A stretch of DNA of 64,000 nt. Source: Caldithrix abyssi DSM 13497. Lineage in GTDB: Bacteria > Electryoneota > AABM5-125-24 > Hatepunaeales > Hatepunaeaceae. Where the stretch lies: contig CAMBDS010000004.1 in NCBI GenBank assembly GCA_945865405.1, forward strand, positions 1 to 64,000, in the 5' to 3' direction. Shown here piece by piece: positions 36,164 through 44,700 of the stretch. The notes beneath the pieces were generated by a model, which was not told the origin of the DNA, searched no databases, and saw only the letters and a list, made by a program, of their open reading frames with translations. Both the position numbers and the translations under genes were made by a program. The number at the start of each line of letters is the position of its first letter. The stretch's first letter is position 1.

Positions 36164-36517
36164 ATGCCCGATCCGGAAATTCAAAAACTCTACTATTCAA
36201 TCGGTGAAGTGAGCCGGTTGACCGGACTTGACGCGCACGTACTACGATACTGGGAAACAGAGTTTCGGGAGCTATCACCTCGTAAAAATCGAGGTGGCAA
36301 GCGGCTATATCGGGAAGGCGATATCAAGCTGTTATTGCAGATTAAGGAATTGCTTTACGATAAAAGGTTCACAATCGAGGGAGCCAGAAAGGCACTGCAC
36401 GAACCGACTGGCAAAGCTCTTCCTGAACGTACAGCTACTGTCAGCTCGGTGCGAATGGACGAGATACGCAATGGATTGATCGAACTGAAAGGTTTGATCG
36501 CGAATGACAGGAAGTGA
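36164..36517 (+). CDS. MerR-family transcriptional regulator
   Basis: A 117-residue DNA-binding protein. The winged helix-turn-helix is at residues ~10-80: YYSIGEVSRLTGLDAHVLRY then WETEFRELSPRKNRGGKRLY and REGDIKLLLQIKELL. Short helices follow; there is no ligand-binding domain and no metal-binding cysteine cluster, so it is an effector-free short MerR of the type common beside tRNA genes in several phyla. It ends 9 bases before tRNA-Pro, probably sharing its transcript. Target genes unknown. Confidence 0.87.
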   Translation: MPDPEIQKLYYSIGEVSRLTGLDAHVLRYWETEFRELSPRKNRGGKRLYREGDIKLLLQIKELLYDKRFTIEGARKALHEPTGKALPERTATVSSVRMDEIRNGLIELKGLIANDRK

Positions 36518-36526
36518 CGGTTATTT

Positions 36527-36600
36527 CGGGGCGTGGCGCAGCCTGGTAGCGTACTTGACTGGGGGTCAAGTGGTCGCTGGTTCAAATCCAGTCGCCCCGA
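36527..36600 (+). tRNA. tRNA-Pro (anticodon GGG)
   Basis: A 74-base cloverleaf: acceptor CGGGGCG/CGCCCCG (36527-36533 with 36593-36599), D arm GCGC...GCGT, anticodon arm CTTGA-CTGGGGG-TCAAG with anticodon GGG, and T arm CTGG-TTCAAAT-CCAG. The discriminator is A at 36600. The CCA end is not encoded (the next bases are CT). A bidirectional terminator follows at 36619. Confidence 0.95.
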
Positions 36601-36618
36601 CTAAGAAAAGTTAGAATA

Positions 36619-36652
36619 ATGCAAAACCCACAGCGATCTGTGGGTTTTGCAT
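36619..36652. terminator. Bidirectional terminator between tRNA-Pro and the M36 protease gene
   Basis: ATGCAAAACCCACAG (36619-36633) and CTGTGGGTTTTGCAT (36638-36652) form a perfect 15-bp stem with a CGAT loop. It lies 18 bases after tRNA-Pro and 22 bases after the stop of the convergent metalloprotease gene, and has a T-run on the 3' side in either direction, so it probably ends both transcripts. Confidence 0.85.
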
Positions 36653-36674
36653 GTTTAGTAATCTCAATCCGAAT

Positions 36675-39600
36675 TTATCGGAGTAATAGCAGACACCGTC
36701 GCTCGACCTCTTCAAGAGACCTTAATTGAACGTAATAGACTCCTGATGGTTGACTTCCCGTTCGCCAGGCAATTCGATGTTCTCCAGAAGCCGTTTTGCC
36801 ACTCAACAGTGTTTCGACCAAGCGGCCTGATAAGTCGAAGACTTCGACTGAAACTTCTACGTTTGAAGGCAGGGAGAAGCTGATTGTTGTAGTGCTGTTG
36901 AACGGGTTTGGGAAAGCGGGATGAAGCGCAAATGAAGTAACTATCGGTGTTGCCTTTTCAACGCTGACCTCTTCGTCAAGCATTTCAAGAGAAATGTCCA
37001 AAAGTTCGGCAAGCGTTGTCGTTCTACCAGCGCCGCCGACAGATTCCATGCCGAATGCATAGAAAATGGTTTGCGAGTGGTTTGTCCTGTCAAACCTTCT
37101 GACTGCGCCTGCTGGATTACCAGGTACTCTCATCCAAAGGAATGTCGGTTGACCATTGTTTATAGGCCGGATAACAGACGGTTTTCGCTGATTATTTGCG
37201 CCTATGCCGCCGCGAAGGTGTATCTTCAACGGCTCTCCTTCGATAGTCCGCTGCCACTCCAGGTAAGGTGTGTTTATCGTATCCGGTAAGAGATGGGCAC
37301 CAAGTCGATTGCTAAGGAATTGTTCTCCACCATTCCATTTATCAATATGTTGGCCTGTGATAATCAGTTTTCCGCCACCATCGAGATAACCCTCCAGTGC
37401 CTCACGCGATTGATCCTCCAGCACACCAACTTCCGCGTCACCAGTAAACCAAATTATCTTATCAAACACTGCAAGAGATCGACTTAGCTGGCGAGATGTA
37501 TCACTGGTCTCCACGTCTGCGTAAACAAGCCCGAGTTGATCCAATGCCCGGTGGAACCAGAATGAACGGTCAATATCGTGTTTACCATCGCTGACCAGGG
37601 CAATTGGCGGGCGACCCAACGGAATACGAACTGTATCGATCTCAAGTGCTTCTCCTTCAGAAGCACCTACAGTGAGATAGATGTTTGCAAAAGTCAATGG
37701 TGCCTCAGAATCGACTAATGCCATCAGCGGACTCGTCGTTGAGGCAAATTCACCAGGACGAAGTGGGGCAATCTTAGCCCGGTCGAGAACCATGTCGAGA
37801 AATGGCGAATCACTGGATAATTGAACAAAGATCGAATCGTCGTTGAAAGGGATCGGTGCTCCTGTCCGGAAGACTGATACATCTATTTGGATTTTCTCAC
37901 CGGGTTCGAAGAGACCGTTGTCGTCGCCTTCACCACCACCATCTATCGAGTCAACAAGATTGACATGTGTGATCTGAAAGTGGGAAGTATCTAAAAGTGT
38001 TATCCCATGACGGGCGAACTGTTCGTACAAAATCCTATAATTTGGTGACCCATTGGTCAAATCTCCATCGTCGTCATCGGTGATCAAGACGTCAAGAAAA
38101 TACTCTCTGAAATCATCAGCATAGAGATACCGGGCAAAGTGGAAAAGGCTGTCGCAATAGCGTGCGCCTAAAATCTCTCGTGTATGCCATAGAGCGGCCG
38201 AAAACATCCGACTGTCATCGTGCACTTCACCGCGTAAATCGCGTGGGTAAATGAGGTTATTGTCGATGTTGCGAATGACTCCATTGCCAAACAATCCACC
38301 CTCACCGATTCTCGATTCGTCGGTGAGTGAGCACGTGAAATAGTCAGACCAGCCTTCGTTCATTGCACCGGACTCGCCTTCGTACGGAAGGGGATTATTC
38401 CCGTAAACCGCACCGGTAACCGAATGCCCGTATTCGTGATAGATAACATCACAATAATGAGCAAAGTTATCGGCCTGTCTGCCTCGCCCGAAATATATCT
38501 GTGGGCCGTTGCTGAAGGCGTTATCTTCAAGCCCCTCAAATCCAGCGCCACCAACTCCGCATATTGCATCAATCGGGAAATCCATCCCGACGAAATCTGG
38601 TTCCAACTGCTTATAGTGGTCGTGAATGATGTTGACGTGGTAGTATAGGTTACGTTCGTCCGGGGATGAGATGTTATTATTCCAAAATACCTCGGCAAAC
38701 TGGTCAGCGTCGATATCGGCAGTAAAATGTGCGTTAGGATTCTCATCAATAAACTCGCTGACGACTACCCAATGTCCATTCAAATGTGCATCTGTACTGA
38801 ATGGGGAATCACCATCATCAAGCTCTATGCTGAAAATGCCTTCATCGTCTGTAAAGACCGTGCTACCTTCAATTGTAATCTCTTGATCGACGAATGGTCT
38901 AATCTCTTGCTCCTCACGACCATAACTGGGGAAAATCCCTCCCGAAGAGGCACCCTCAAAATCGACAAAGTGAATGCGGTTTTCTGCAGCGAGGACATTG
39001 CCGCTCGAAGCATCGACGTAAAGTGTGGGTCTGATTGTCGGATTTTCAGATGTGAGTTCAAGTTTATTAGAGGCAAGAAGACGGATCGAACCATTGCCAT
39101 CTCGCTCTGGTAACCATGTAAATTCCTCTGTTTCAACCGAACAAGATACAGGTAAAGAACTTAGAGCAAAATTTCGCAATTGTACCGGCTCAAGGTCAAA
39201 AATTCCGATGGTTTCACCGCCAAAGGCGTCTGCTTTGACACTAATCAATGCACCATTCTGATTCAAAACAAGAACGATGTTAGCAACTTCAACTTTGACA
39301 CCATCAATTGCAAGATCGAGAGTCACTATTGTCAAGTTTCTGCGATGGGATATCTCAGTAATTCGTGGCGTACAACCTTCACAACCAAGCATTTTGGCGT
39401 TTTGAACGACAAAATCGACAGCCAAATAAATAAGCTTATCTTCATTAGATGGATCGTTTATGAATGGAAGTGGAGCGCCGTAGGAAATGGAAAGAAACCG
39501 ACTTTTGTCGGAAAGATGTGCAATCCAAGCGATTTCGGCTTCACCTGCAACTATCGGATGCCAGGTGATACCGCTTTCCATGGTCACTCCGTTGATGGCC

Positions 39601-39713
39601 TGGAAGTCGGGCGGAGGAGCTGGGAGTTGAAAGGGCTTCTCAATTTCTCGAACGGCACCGGCATGGCTGGCGAGAAGTATGATAGTAAGTGCAATGGATA
39701 ATGCCAGTCGCAT
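36675..39713 (-). CDS. Secreted M36/M4-type zinc metalloprotease with type IX sorting tail
   Basis: A 1012-residue secreted gluzincin. I start at the ATG complementary to 39711-39713, which begins a signal peptide (MRLALSIALTIILLASHAG) and has AAGGA upstream; the longer reading adds 15 unlikely residues. An FTP/PepSY-like propeptide is at ~60-190. The zinc site is HEYGH (His426, Glu427, His430) with NEGWSDY (Glu453) as third ligand. After the catalytic domain come a beta-sandwich (~565-680), a class-I-glutamine-amidotransferase-like domain (~685-890), and an ~85-residue sorting domain with AFPNPFNSTTTISFSL. Nutrient protein breakdown outside the cell is the likely role. Confidence 0.92.
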   Translation of the reverse strand: MRLALSIALTIILLASHAGAVREIEKPFQLPAPPPDFQAINGVTMESGITWHPIVAGEAEIAWIAHLSDKSRFLSISYGAPLPFINDPSNEDKLIYLAVDFVVQNAKMLGCEGCTPRITEISHRRNLTIVTLDLAIDGVKVEVANIVLVLNQNGALISVKADAFGGETIGIFDLEPVQLRNFALSSLPVSCSVETEEFTWLPERDGNGSIRLLASNKLELTSENPTIRPTLYVDASSGNVLAAENRIHFVDFEGASSGGIFPSYGREEQEIRPFVDQEITIEGSTVFTDDEGIFSIELDDGDSPFSTDAHLNGHWVVVSEFIDENPNAHFTADIDADQFAEVFWNNNISSPDERNLYYHVNIIHDHYKQLEPDFVGMDFPIDAICGVGGAGFEGLEDNAFSNGPQIYFGRGRQADNFAHYCDVIYHEYGHSVTGAVYGNNPLPYEGESGAMNEGWSDYFTCSLTDESRIGEGGLFGNGVIRNIDNNLIYPRDLRGEVHDDSRMFSAALWHTREILGARYCDSLFHFARYLYADDFREYFLDVLITDDDDGDLTNGSPNYRILYEQFARHGITLLDTSHFQITHVNLVDSIDGGGEGDDNGLFEPGEKIQIDVSVFRTGAPIPFNDDSIFVQLSSDSPFLDMVLDRAKIAPLRPGEFASTTSPLMALVDSEAPLTFANIYLTVGASEGEALEIDTVRIPLGRPPIALVSDGKHDIDRSFWFHRALDQLGLVYADVETSDTSRQLSRSLAVFDKIIWFTGDAEVGVLEDQSREALEGYLDGGGKLIITGQHIDKWNGGEQFLSNRLGAHLLPDTINTPYLEWQRTIEGEPLKIHLRGGIGANNQRKPSVIRPINNGQPTFLWMRVPGNPAGAVRRFDRTNHSQTIFYAFGMESVGGAGRTTTLAELLDISLEMLDEEVSVEKATPIVTSFALHPAFPNPFNSTTTISFSLPSNVEVSVEVFDLSGRLVETLLSGKTASGEHRIAWRTGSQPSGVYYVQLRSLEEVERRCLLLLR

Positions 39714-39745
39714 GAGGGATCCTTGGCAAATTTGGTTGTTGAAGA

Positions 39746-39783
39746 ACGAAGCCGTCAACAGTTGGTCAGGTTGGCGGCTTCGT
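39746..39783 (-). terminator. Terminator-like hairpin after the 1186-residue surface protein gene
   Basis: ACGAAGCCGTCAAC (39746-39759) and GTTGGCGGCTTCGT (39770-39783) form a 14-bp stem with one mismatch and a 10-base loop in the 113-base gap between the two minus-strand secreted-protein genes. It is followed by TCTTC on that strand. It suggests the genes are separately transcribed. Confidence 0.6.
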
Positions 39784-39826
39784 CAGTTAGGGGGGTAGGC
39801 TTTCGGGCAGTCTTAAGCCGTTCTGC

Positions 39827-42800
39827 TTACTTTATCAGAGCGATCTTCATTTGGGATCTGGTGTTGGTTGCTTTGATTTGCAAGATATAGACGCCGCTGG
39901 CGAGGTTTTCGCCGGAGACGGCTATCTGGTGGCTTCCTGCTGGCATATTATCCGAAATAAGGTGCAATACCTCACGTCCGGAAAGATCGAAAATACCCGC
40001 CTCAATCATACCCGCAACGGGGAGATCGAAGTTTGCGGTCAAACGGGCATTGAACGGATTAGGATAGACTTTTGTCAAGCCAAAGGCAACAGGCGTCTGT
40101 GCGGCATCTACCGCGACGACTGCAAACTCATCGGTACTATAAGTCAAATTGCCTTGCACCAAGCTTATGCTTGCAGAACGCTCACCAGCATCGTCAAGTA
40201 CCCGAACGGCGAGCAATTCGCCTGTTACCGCTCCTTCGACTTCAGTTGTCTGCTGGTCATCACCGATAACGGCAACACCTGCCAAGCCTGCGTTGACTAC
40301 TCCACATCCCACCAGTCTATCATTGGCATAAACTCCGATGTTCGTACCATCAGCAAGTTTGGTCTGGATCAACAGGCTCATGTTGTTGATCGATGGATCT
40401 GGTGGTGAGTAGCGACCCGGATTTTCATAAACTGATCGGTGGTTTACAACATCTTGAGAAGCGAGCCTATCCCCTATGTTGTAAACGAGGTCAACGGCTT
40501 GAGAGACTCTGATCTGGTATCCGCGACTCTCGCGCATGTTGCCCATATTGCTGAATCCGAACTGCGGAAGATAGAAGTTACCTGCACCGTCTTTACAAAT
40601 GACGAGGACATTGGCGATACCGGAAAGTGCTTCAACAGCATTGATAGGAACTCTGGGATAATAGGAAATTGCCTGCCAACCAGCCGCAAGAGCGATTGGA
40701 TCGGTTGCTTCTACACTTAATCCACTGAGACTCAGTTCGGTCGCCTCATTCAGTTTTAGCCAATAGCCTTCCGAAACCAACCACGGGTCAAGGTTGCTAA
40801 AGTGCGATGCAGGACGGTAGAACCTTCCGCGATCATCCTTTACGAGATCCAACAAGCCTTGATCAACCAATCCCTGTGTGATTTCAACCATATCGTTCGG
40901 GTCAGGTTGGACATTTGTCGAGATTAAATTCCAACCGCTACTCAACTGAATGACACGCTCGGCAATCACCGGACCTTCGACAACGTTTAGCTCGACAGTA
41001 ACGATTGCAGCGCTGCCAATACCATTATGGGTAATGAGCAATTCACCTTCGAACAACACTGCTGGAAGGTCAGCGGCGTTGAGGTGAAGGTCGAACTCCT
41101 GTGTCTGACCGGGTTCGATAACGCCTTGGGCTGGGCTAACCTGAAACCAGTCGCGACGACCATCGAGCTGATAGACAACAGTTCTGTCACCGCCATTGTC
41201 AGGGGAAGCATTAAGAGAAACCGTCATTATCCAACTGTAATTGTCGTAAGTGTTACTGATCGAAGCACCAACCGGGCTGGCTCCAGCGGGCAAATCGAGA
41301 ACCCTCGCCAACAGAGTATCGCCGGTTTCAGGATCCATTTTGGTCACTTTCAGTAACCCGGCATCAGGTGAATTCAAGATGTAAAGAGTATATCCATCTG
41401 GATCATCTGGCCAATAAGCAAGGCCATATGAACGCATCCCGAGATTATCCAAAGTATCGGTTCGTTCACCGTCGCGAGTAAGCCCGAAAATATCGCTTGT
41501 TGTTGTCGATGTCCAGATCACATCCCTGTCGGTATCGTAAGCGATAGTAGCATTCGTTGCCGCTGGACCTGCAAATTCGTGCTCAATGTTGCCTTCACGA
41601 TCGAACCCGAAGATTCGTCTTTCGCCCGAACCCCAAAGCAATTCTCCGTCGCTGTCAAGATCTTTCATTCCAAAATTGGATTGACCGGGCTGGAGGAAAA
41701 GCCCTGTTGGCTGACCATCCCTGTCTGTGATATAAATTATGTTTGGGTCGGCGTCGTTAGCGCCGGCAAAGAAGAAGTTGCCATCCATAAAGGCACAGCC
41801 TTCGATCCGGTTATCCTCAAGCACTTGAGCGGAATTTATCGCGGCTCGAGCTTCCCAGGGATTAGCGTTTGCGTTGCCCGGCAAACGACGTTCGATGGAA
41901 TATGTACAGGGACCATCGCCGTCATTGGTCGCGCTAAACTCAATATGTGTATCACTGTCAGGTGCAAGATCAGCTTGCAGTGCATCTTCAGAGAGGTTGA
42001 ACTCGGAGTGATAAAGCTCAATGTTCAGGTCGAGTCCGTCTTCACCAAGATCGACATTTTGGGTCGTAGGCAGGAAATCGGGGGCTGTAACGAGAATCTG
42101 GTGTTCGCCCAACGGAAGGTCTTCGAGAAGGAAGTGGCCGTTATCTTCAGTCCAGCGGGAGATCAGATATTCGCCCAATGAAACTTCGACGCCTGCAATA
42201 GGGTCATCAGAACCCGGTACAACGACAGTTCCGGCAATATCGGCAGCAGGCGATTCGAACGAGAGGACGATCGCCATTGTAATCGGTTCGATGCCTTCTT
42301 CGACAAAGCTGACCATTATTTCTATATCATAAACGCCAGCATCTATCTCCTTGGGAGCAATTGAGATAGTGAGTAAGGCGTCTTCACCTGCCGCGATCTC
42401 GCCGACTTCCGGCGAAACAGTGAGCCAGTTGGGTTCGACAATACCATCGTCAATGATCATTGCAATTGGTACTCGTGCTTTTCCAGCCCAAAGATTCTCG
42501 CCATCATGTCCGATACCGAAAGAGCGAATATCGGTTTCAACTCGGAAGTCCTGAACGCGTTCGGCTTCCCAATTCTCAGTGATGTTTAATTGATAGGCAC
42601 GGAACTCATAGGACATCCAGATATGCCCCTCGTCGTGCTCTGGAACCCAGGCAAGCCTGGCACGGAAATCGCCGTCACCTTCGTGACCAAGAATGTTGGG
42701 GATGTTGGCAACCTGAGCGAAATTGTCATTTATGTCGAGGACAAGAATGTTTACTGTGGTGAAAATAATCGTGTAAAGGTATTCCGTTACAGGATCAACG

Positions 42801-43387
42801 CAGAAGCCCATGGGAGCATTCGCATTTAGATTGATGTTGTCGAGTTTGTTTCCGTCGCGGTCATAGCGCATGATAAACGCATTTTGCCAAAATGTACAGT
42901 AAACAATGCCATCATAATATGTCCCACCCAATGGCCATTGGTTATCCCCCGGATGTATATCAGTTAGAACTTCGCCAATTTCTCTGCCATCCCATTCGTA
43001 CTCGGTTATAAATCCATCAATTACTGCTTGATTTGCATCCTGGATGGTGTGAGTGACCCACATCGTACTGTTTACAGCATCTCTACAAATTCCGAGGAGG
43101 CCAATATGCCCCAACTCGACTTCCTGTAGAACTTCTCCCGCATCATCGCGTCTCGGCCCGGCCAATCTTCGGACAAGGTTATTATTCCCACCTTTTAGCG
43201 AGATGTCGAAGTTGACAGCAGCGTCGGAACCGTTATGCAGAGTGAACTCAGTTACAAGAGAATCCTCTTCTTCCGCATAAAAAGCCATACCGAAAGGGTT
43301 GATCGACGCTTGTGCCAGACCGGTTTGTGATAGTGTCAATATTCCGGCTATAATGCCAAATAAAGTCGTAAGTTTGGCGCGATTCAT
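39827..43387 (-). CDS. Large secreted beta-propeller / CarboxypepD_reg protein with type IX sorting tail
   Basis: A 1186-residue exported protein with no recognised enzyme motif. The ATG complementary to 43385-43387 has GGGGAGA upstream and starts a signal peptide (ending TGLAQA). Order: beta-propeller-like repeats (~75-320), a BACON-like beta-sandwich (WLTVSPEVGEIAAGEDALL), a carboxypeptidase regulatory-like domain (~395-470, DPIAGVEVSLGEYLISRWTE), a second propeller set (~505-740), a second sandwich (WFQVSPAQGVIEPGQTQEF), and a repeated WNLIS/WQAIS-type module (~830 and ~905). It ends in the sorting domain (KVYPNPFNARLTANFDLP). The two halves look duplicated. Likely a cell-surface binding or structural protein. 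Confidence 0.9.
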   Translation of the reverse strand: MNRAKLTTLFGIIAGILTLSQTGLAQASINPFGMAFYAEEEDSLVTEFTLHNGSDAAVNFDISLKGGNNNLVRRLAGPRRDDAGEVLQEVELGHIGLLGICRDAVNSTMWVTHTIQDANQAVIDGFITEYEWDGREIGEVLTDIHPGDNQWPLGGTYYDGIVYCTFWQNAFIMRYDRDGNKLDNINLNANAPMGFCVDPVTEYLYTIIFTTVNILVLDINDNFAQVANIPNILGHEGDGDFRARLAWVPEHDEGHIWMSYEFRAYQLNITENWEAERVQDFRVETDIRSFGIGHDGENLWAGKARVPIAMIIDDGIVEPNWLTVSPEVGEIAAGEDALLTISIAPKEIDAGVYDIEIMVSFVEEGIEPITMAIVLSFESPAADIAGTVVVPGSDDPIAGVEVSLGEYLISRWTEDNGHFLLEDLPLGEHQILVTAPDFLPTTQNVDLGEDGLDLNIELYHSEFNLSEDALQADLAPDSDTHIEFSATNDGDGPCTYSIERRLPGNANANPWEARAAINSAQVLEDNRIEGCAFMDGNFFFAGANDADPNIIYITDRDGQPTGLFLQPGQSNFGMKDLDSDGELLWGSGERRIFGFDREGNIEHEFAGPAATNATIAYDTDRDVIWTSTTTSDIFGLTRDGERTDTLDNLGMRSYGLAYWPDDPDGYTLYILNSPDAGLLKVTKMDPETGDTLLARVLDLPAGASPVGASISNTYDNYSWIMTVSLNASPDNGGDRTVVYQLDGRRDWFQVSPAQGVIEPGQTQEFDLHLNAADLPAVLFEGELLITHNGIGSAAIVTVELNVVEGPVIAERVIQLSSGWNLISTNVQPDPNDMVEITQGLVDQGLLDLVKDDRGRFYRPASHFSNLDPWLVSEGYWLKLNEATELSLSGLSVEATDPIALAAGWQAISYYPRVPINAVEALSGIANVLVICKDGAGNFYLPQFGFSNMGNMRESRGYQIRVSQAVDLVYNIGDRLASQDVVNHRSVYENPGRYSPPDPSINNMSLLIQTKLADGTNIGVYANDRLVGCGVVNAGLAGVAVIGDDQQTTEVEGAVTGELLAVRVLDDAGERSASISLVQGNLTYSTDEFAVVAVDAAQTPVAFGLTKVYPNPFNARLTANFDLPVAGMIEAGIFDLSGREVLHLISDNMPAGSHQIAVSGENLASGVYILQIKATNTRSQMKIALIK

Positions 43388-43703
43388 TATTCTCCCCGTA
43401 AAGTTGACCTGCAATTGATTCTGATGTCAGGTTGCAAGAATTTGGATTGTGGTAGTCTTCATAACGGTTAGCAATTAGGCTTGGCGTGAAGTTTCTGAAG
43501 AATTAATCTACTCAGAAAAATACAGTTGAGATATCGAGTTCTCAACGGGTACAAATTACAGAATTTAAATGACAATGTCAACAGGTACACTGATGTTATC
43601 TCAGGAATTTCTGAAGCGTAAATCGATATCTTAAACATTGTGTTAGAATGACAAGCAGATTAGTATTGAAAGTAATAGTGAGAGCTATATAAAATCTCGG
43701 AAA
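43388..43703. other. 316-base intergenic region between divergent genes
   Basis: AT-rich non-coding stretch upstream of both the surface protein (minus) and the EamA transporter (plus). I see a promoter candidate at 43666-43693 and a small dyad, GTTGAGA (43525-43531) with TCTCAAC (43540-43546), which might be an operator. No RNA gene or further ORF is recognisable. Confidence 0.7.
43666..43693 (+). promoter_or_regulatory. Candidate promoter for the EamA transporter gene
   Basis: TTGAAA (43666-43671) and TATAAA (43688-43693) are 16 bases apart. Transcription would begin near 43700, almost at the ATG 43704, which favours either a leaderless message or a later start such as GTG 43782. Base matching only. 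Confidence 0.45.
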
Positions 43704-44663
43704 ATGCGCCAAGAATATTGTAGATTTATTCAAGATAGAACTCTGTCGACTCAAAACCAGGGTGAATTAAGTGGTAGTTCAGTGAATATAGGCGCTTTAC
43801 TCGGTCTTTTGACGGCTCTGCTATGGTCAATCGCCGTGATTTTTTTCAAGAAAAGTGGCGAACATGTCCATCCAATAGCATTGAATCTGTTTAAGGATGT
43901 CCTTGCATTTACTTTATTTATTCCGACCTCGATGGTTGTCGGTCAAGCTCTGATGTATGATGCGCCAATGCACGACTGGATTGTTCTGGCGATTTCAGGA
44001 GTTATGGGGATATGCCTTGCCGATACCCTATTTTTTTACAGCTTGCAGTTATTGGGCGCAAGTCTCAGCGCAATAATCAATTGCCTTTATAGTCCTGCAA
44101 TAGTCTTCTTTTCGATTTGGATATTGGACGAGAGACTAACGATGATGCAAGGGATGGGTATCGGAGCGATTGTGCTTGCGGTAGCTTTGGCGACCGGATC
44201 CAAAAGATCGGAACACTTGAGTACCAGACAAATTGTGCTTGGACTTTTGGCCGGGGTAGGTGCAGTCACAACTTCGGGAATAGGAATTGTCTTGATGAAA
44301 CCTGTTTTGGAACATTCCCCCGTTATTTGGGTGTCTGAAGTGCGTCTATTATTTGGAATTTTAGGATTGATGCTTGTATTATTGTTTAACCCGCATCGAA
44401 GAGCTATTATCAATTCATTAAGGGTCAAAGAAGGCCAAAAATTCACCCTGTTAGGGTCATTTTTTGGTGCCTACCTCTGCCTTTTGCCATGGGCGGCAGG
44501 TTTTAAGTATGGCCAGGCTTCTACTACTTCTGCTCTTCAGCAAGTAAGTTACCTTCTTGTTTTTGTTTTTGCATTAATCTTCTTGAAAGAGAAATTCTCG
44601 TATTGGAAAGTCAGCGGTATAGTCATTGGGATGGTTGGAATTTATATGGTTACTTTTGGATGA
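43704..44663 (+). CDS. EamA/DMT family transporter
   Basis: Ten-helix drug/metabolite transporter built of two EamA repeats; up to 319 residues from ATG 43704. Hydrophobic segments begin at GALLGLLTALLWSIAVIFF, a typical DMT first helix, so the preceding ~28 polar residues may not be translated; GTG 43782 is an alternative. The second half ends LIFLKEKFSYWKVSGIVIGM followed by VGIYMVTFG, the standard DMT ending. Substrate is unknown (amino acids, sugars or drugs in relatives). A good promoter lies just upstream. Confidence 0.87.
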   Translation: MRQEYCRFIQDRTLSTQNQGELSGSSVNIGALLGLLTALLWSIAVIFFKKSGEHVHPIALNLFKDVLAFTLFIPTSMVVGQALMYDAPMHDWIVLAISGVMGICLADTLFFYSLQLLGASLSAIINCLYSPAIVFFSIWILDERLTMMQGMGIGAIVLAVALATGSKRSEHLSTRQIVLGLLAGVGAVTTSGIGIVLMKPVLEHSPVIWVSEVRLLFGILGLMLVLLFNPHRRAIINSLRVKEGQKFTLLGSFFGAYLCLLPWAAGFKYGQASTTSALQQVSYLLVFVFALIFLKEKFSYWKVSGIVIGMVGIYMVTFG

Positions 44664-44700
44664 TCTTTTTCAAATTTAACTTTTATTCAACGAGAGTGTG

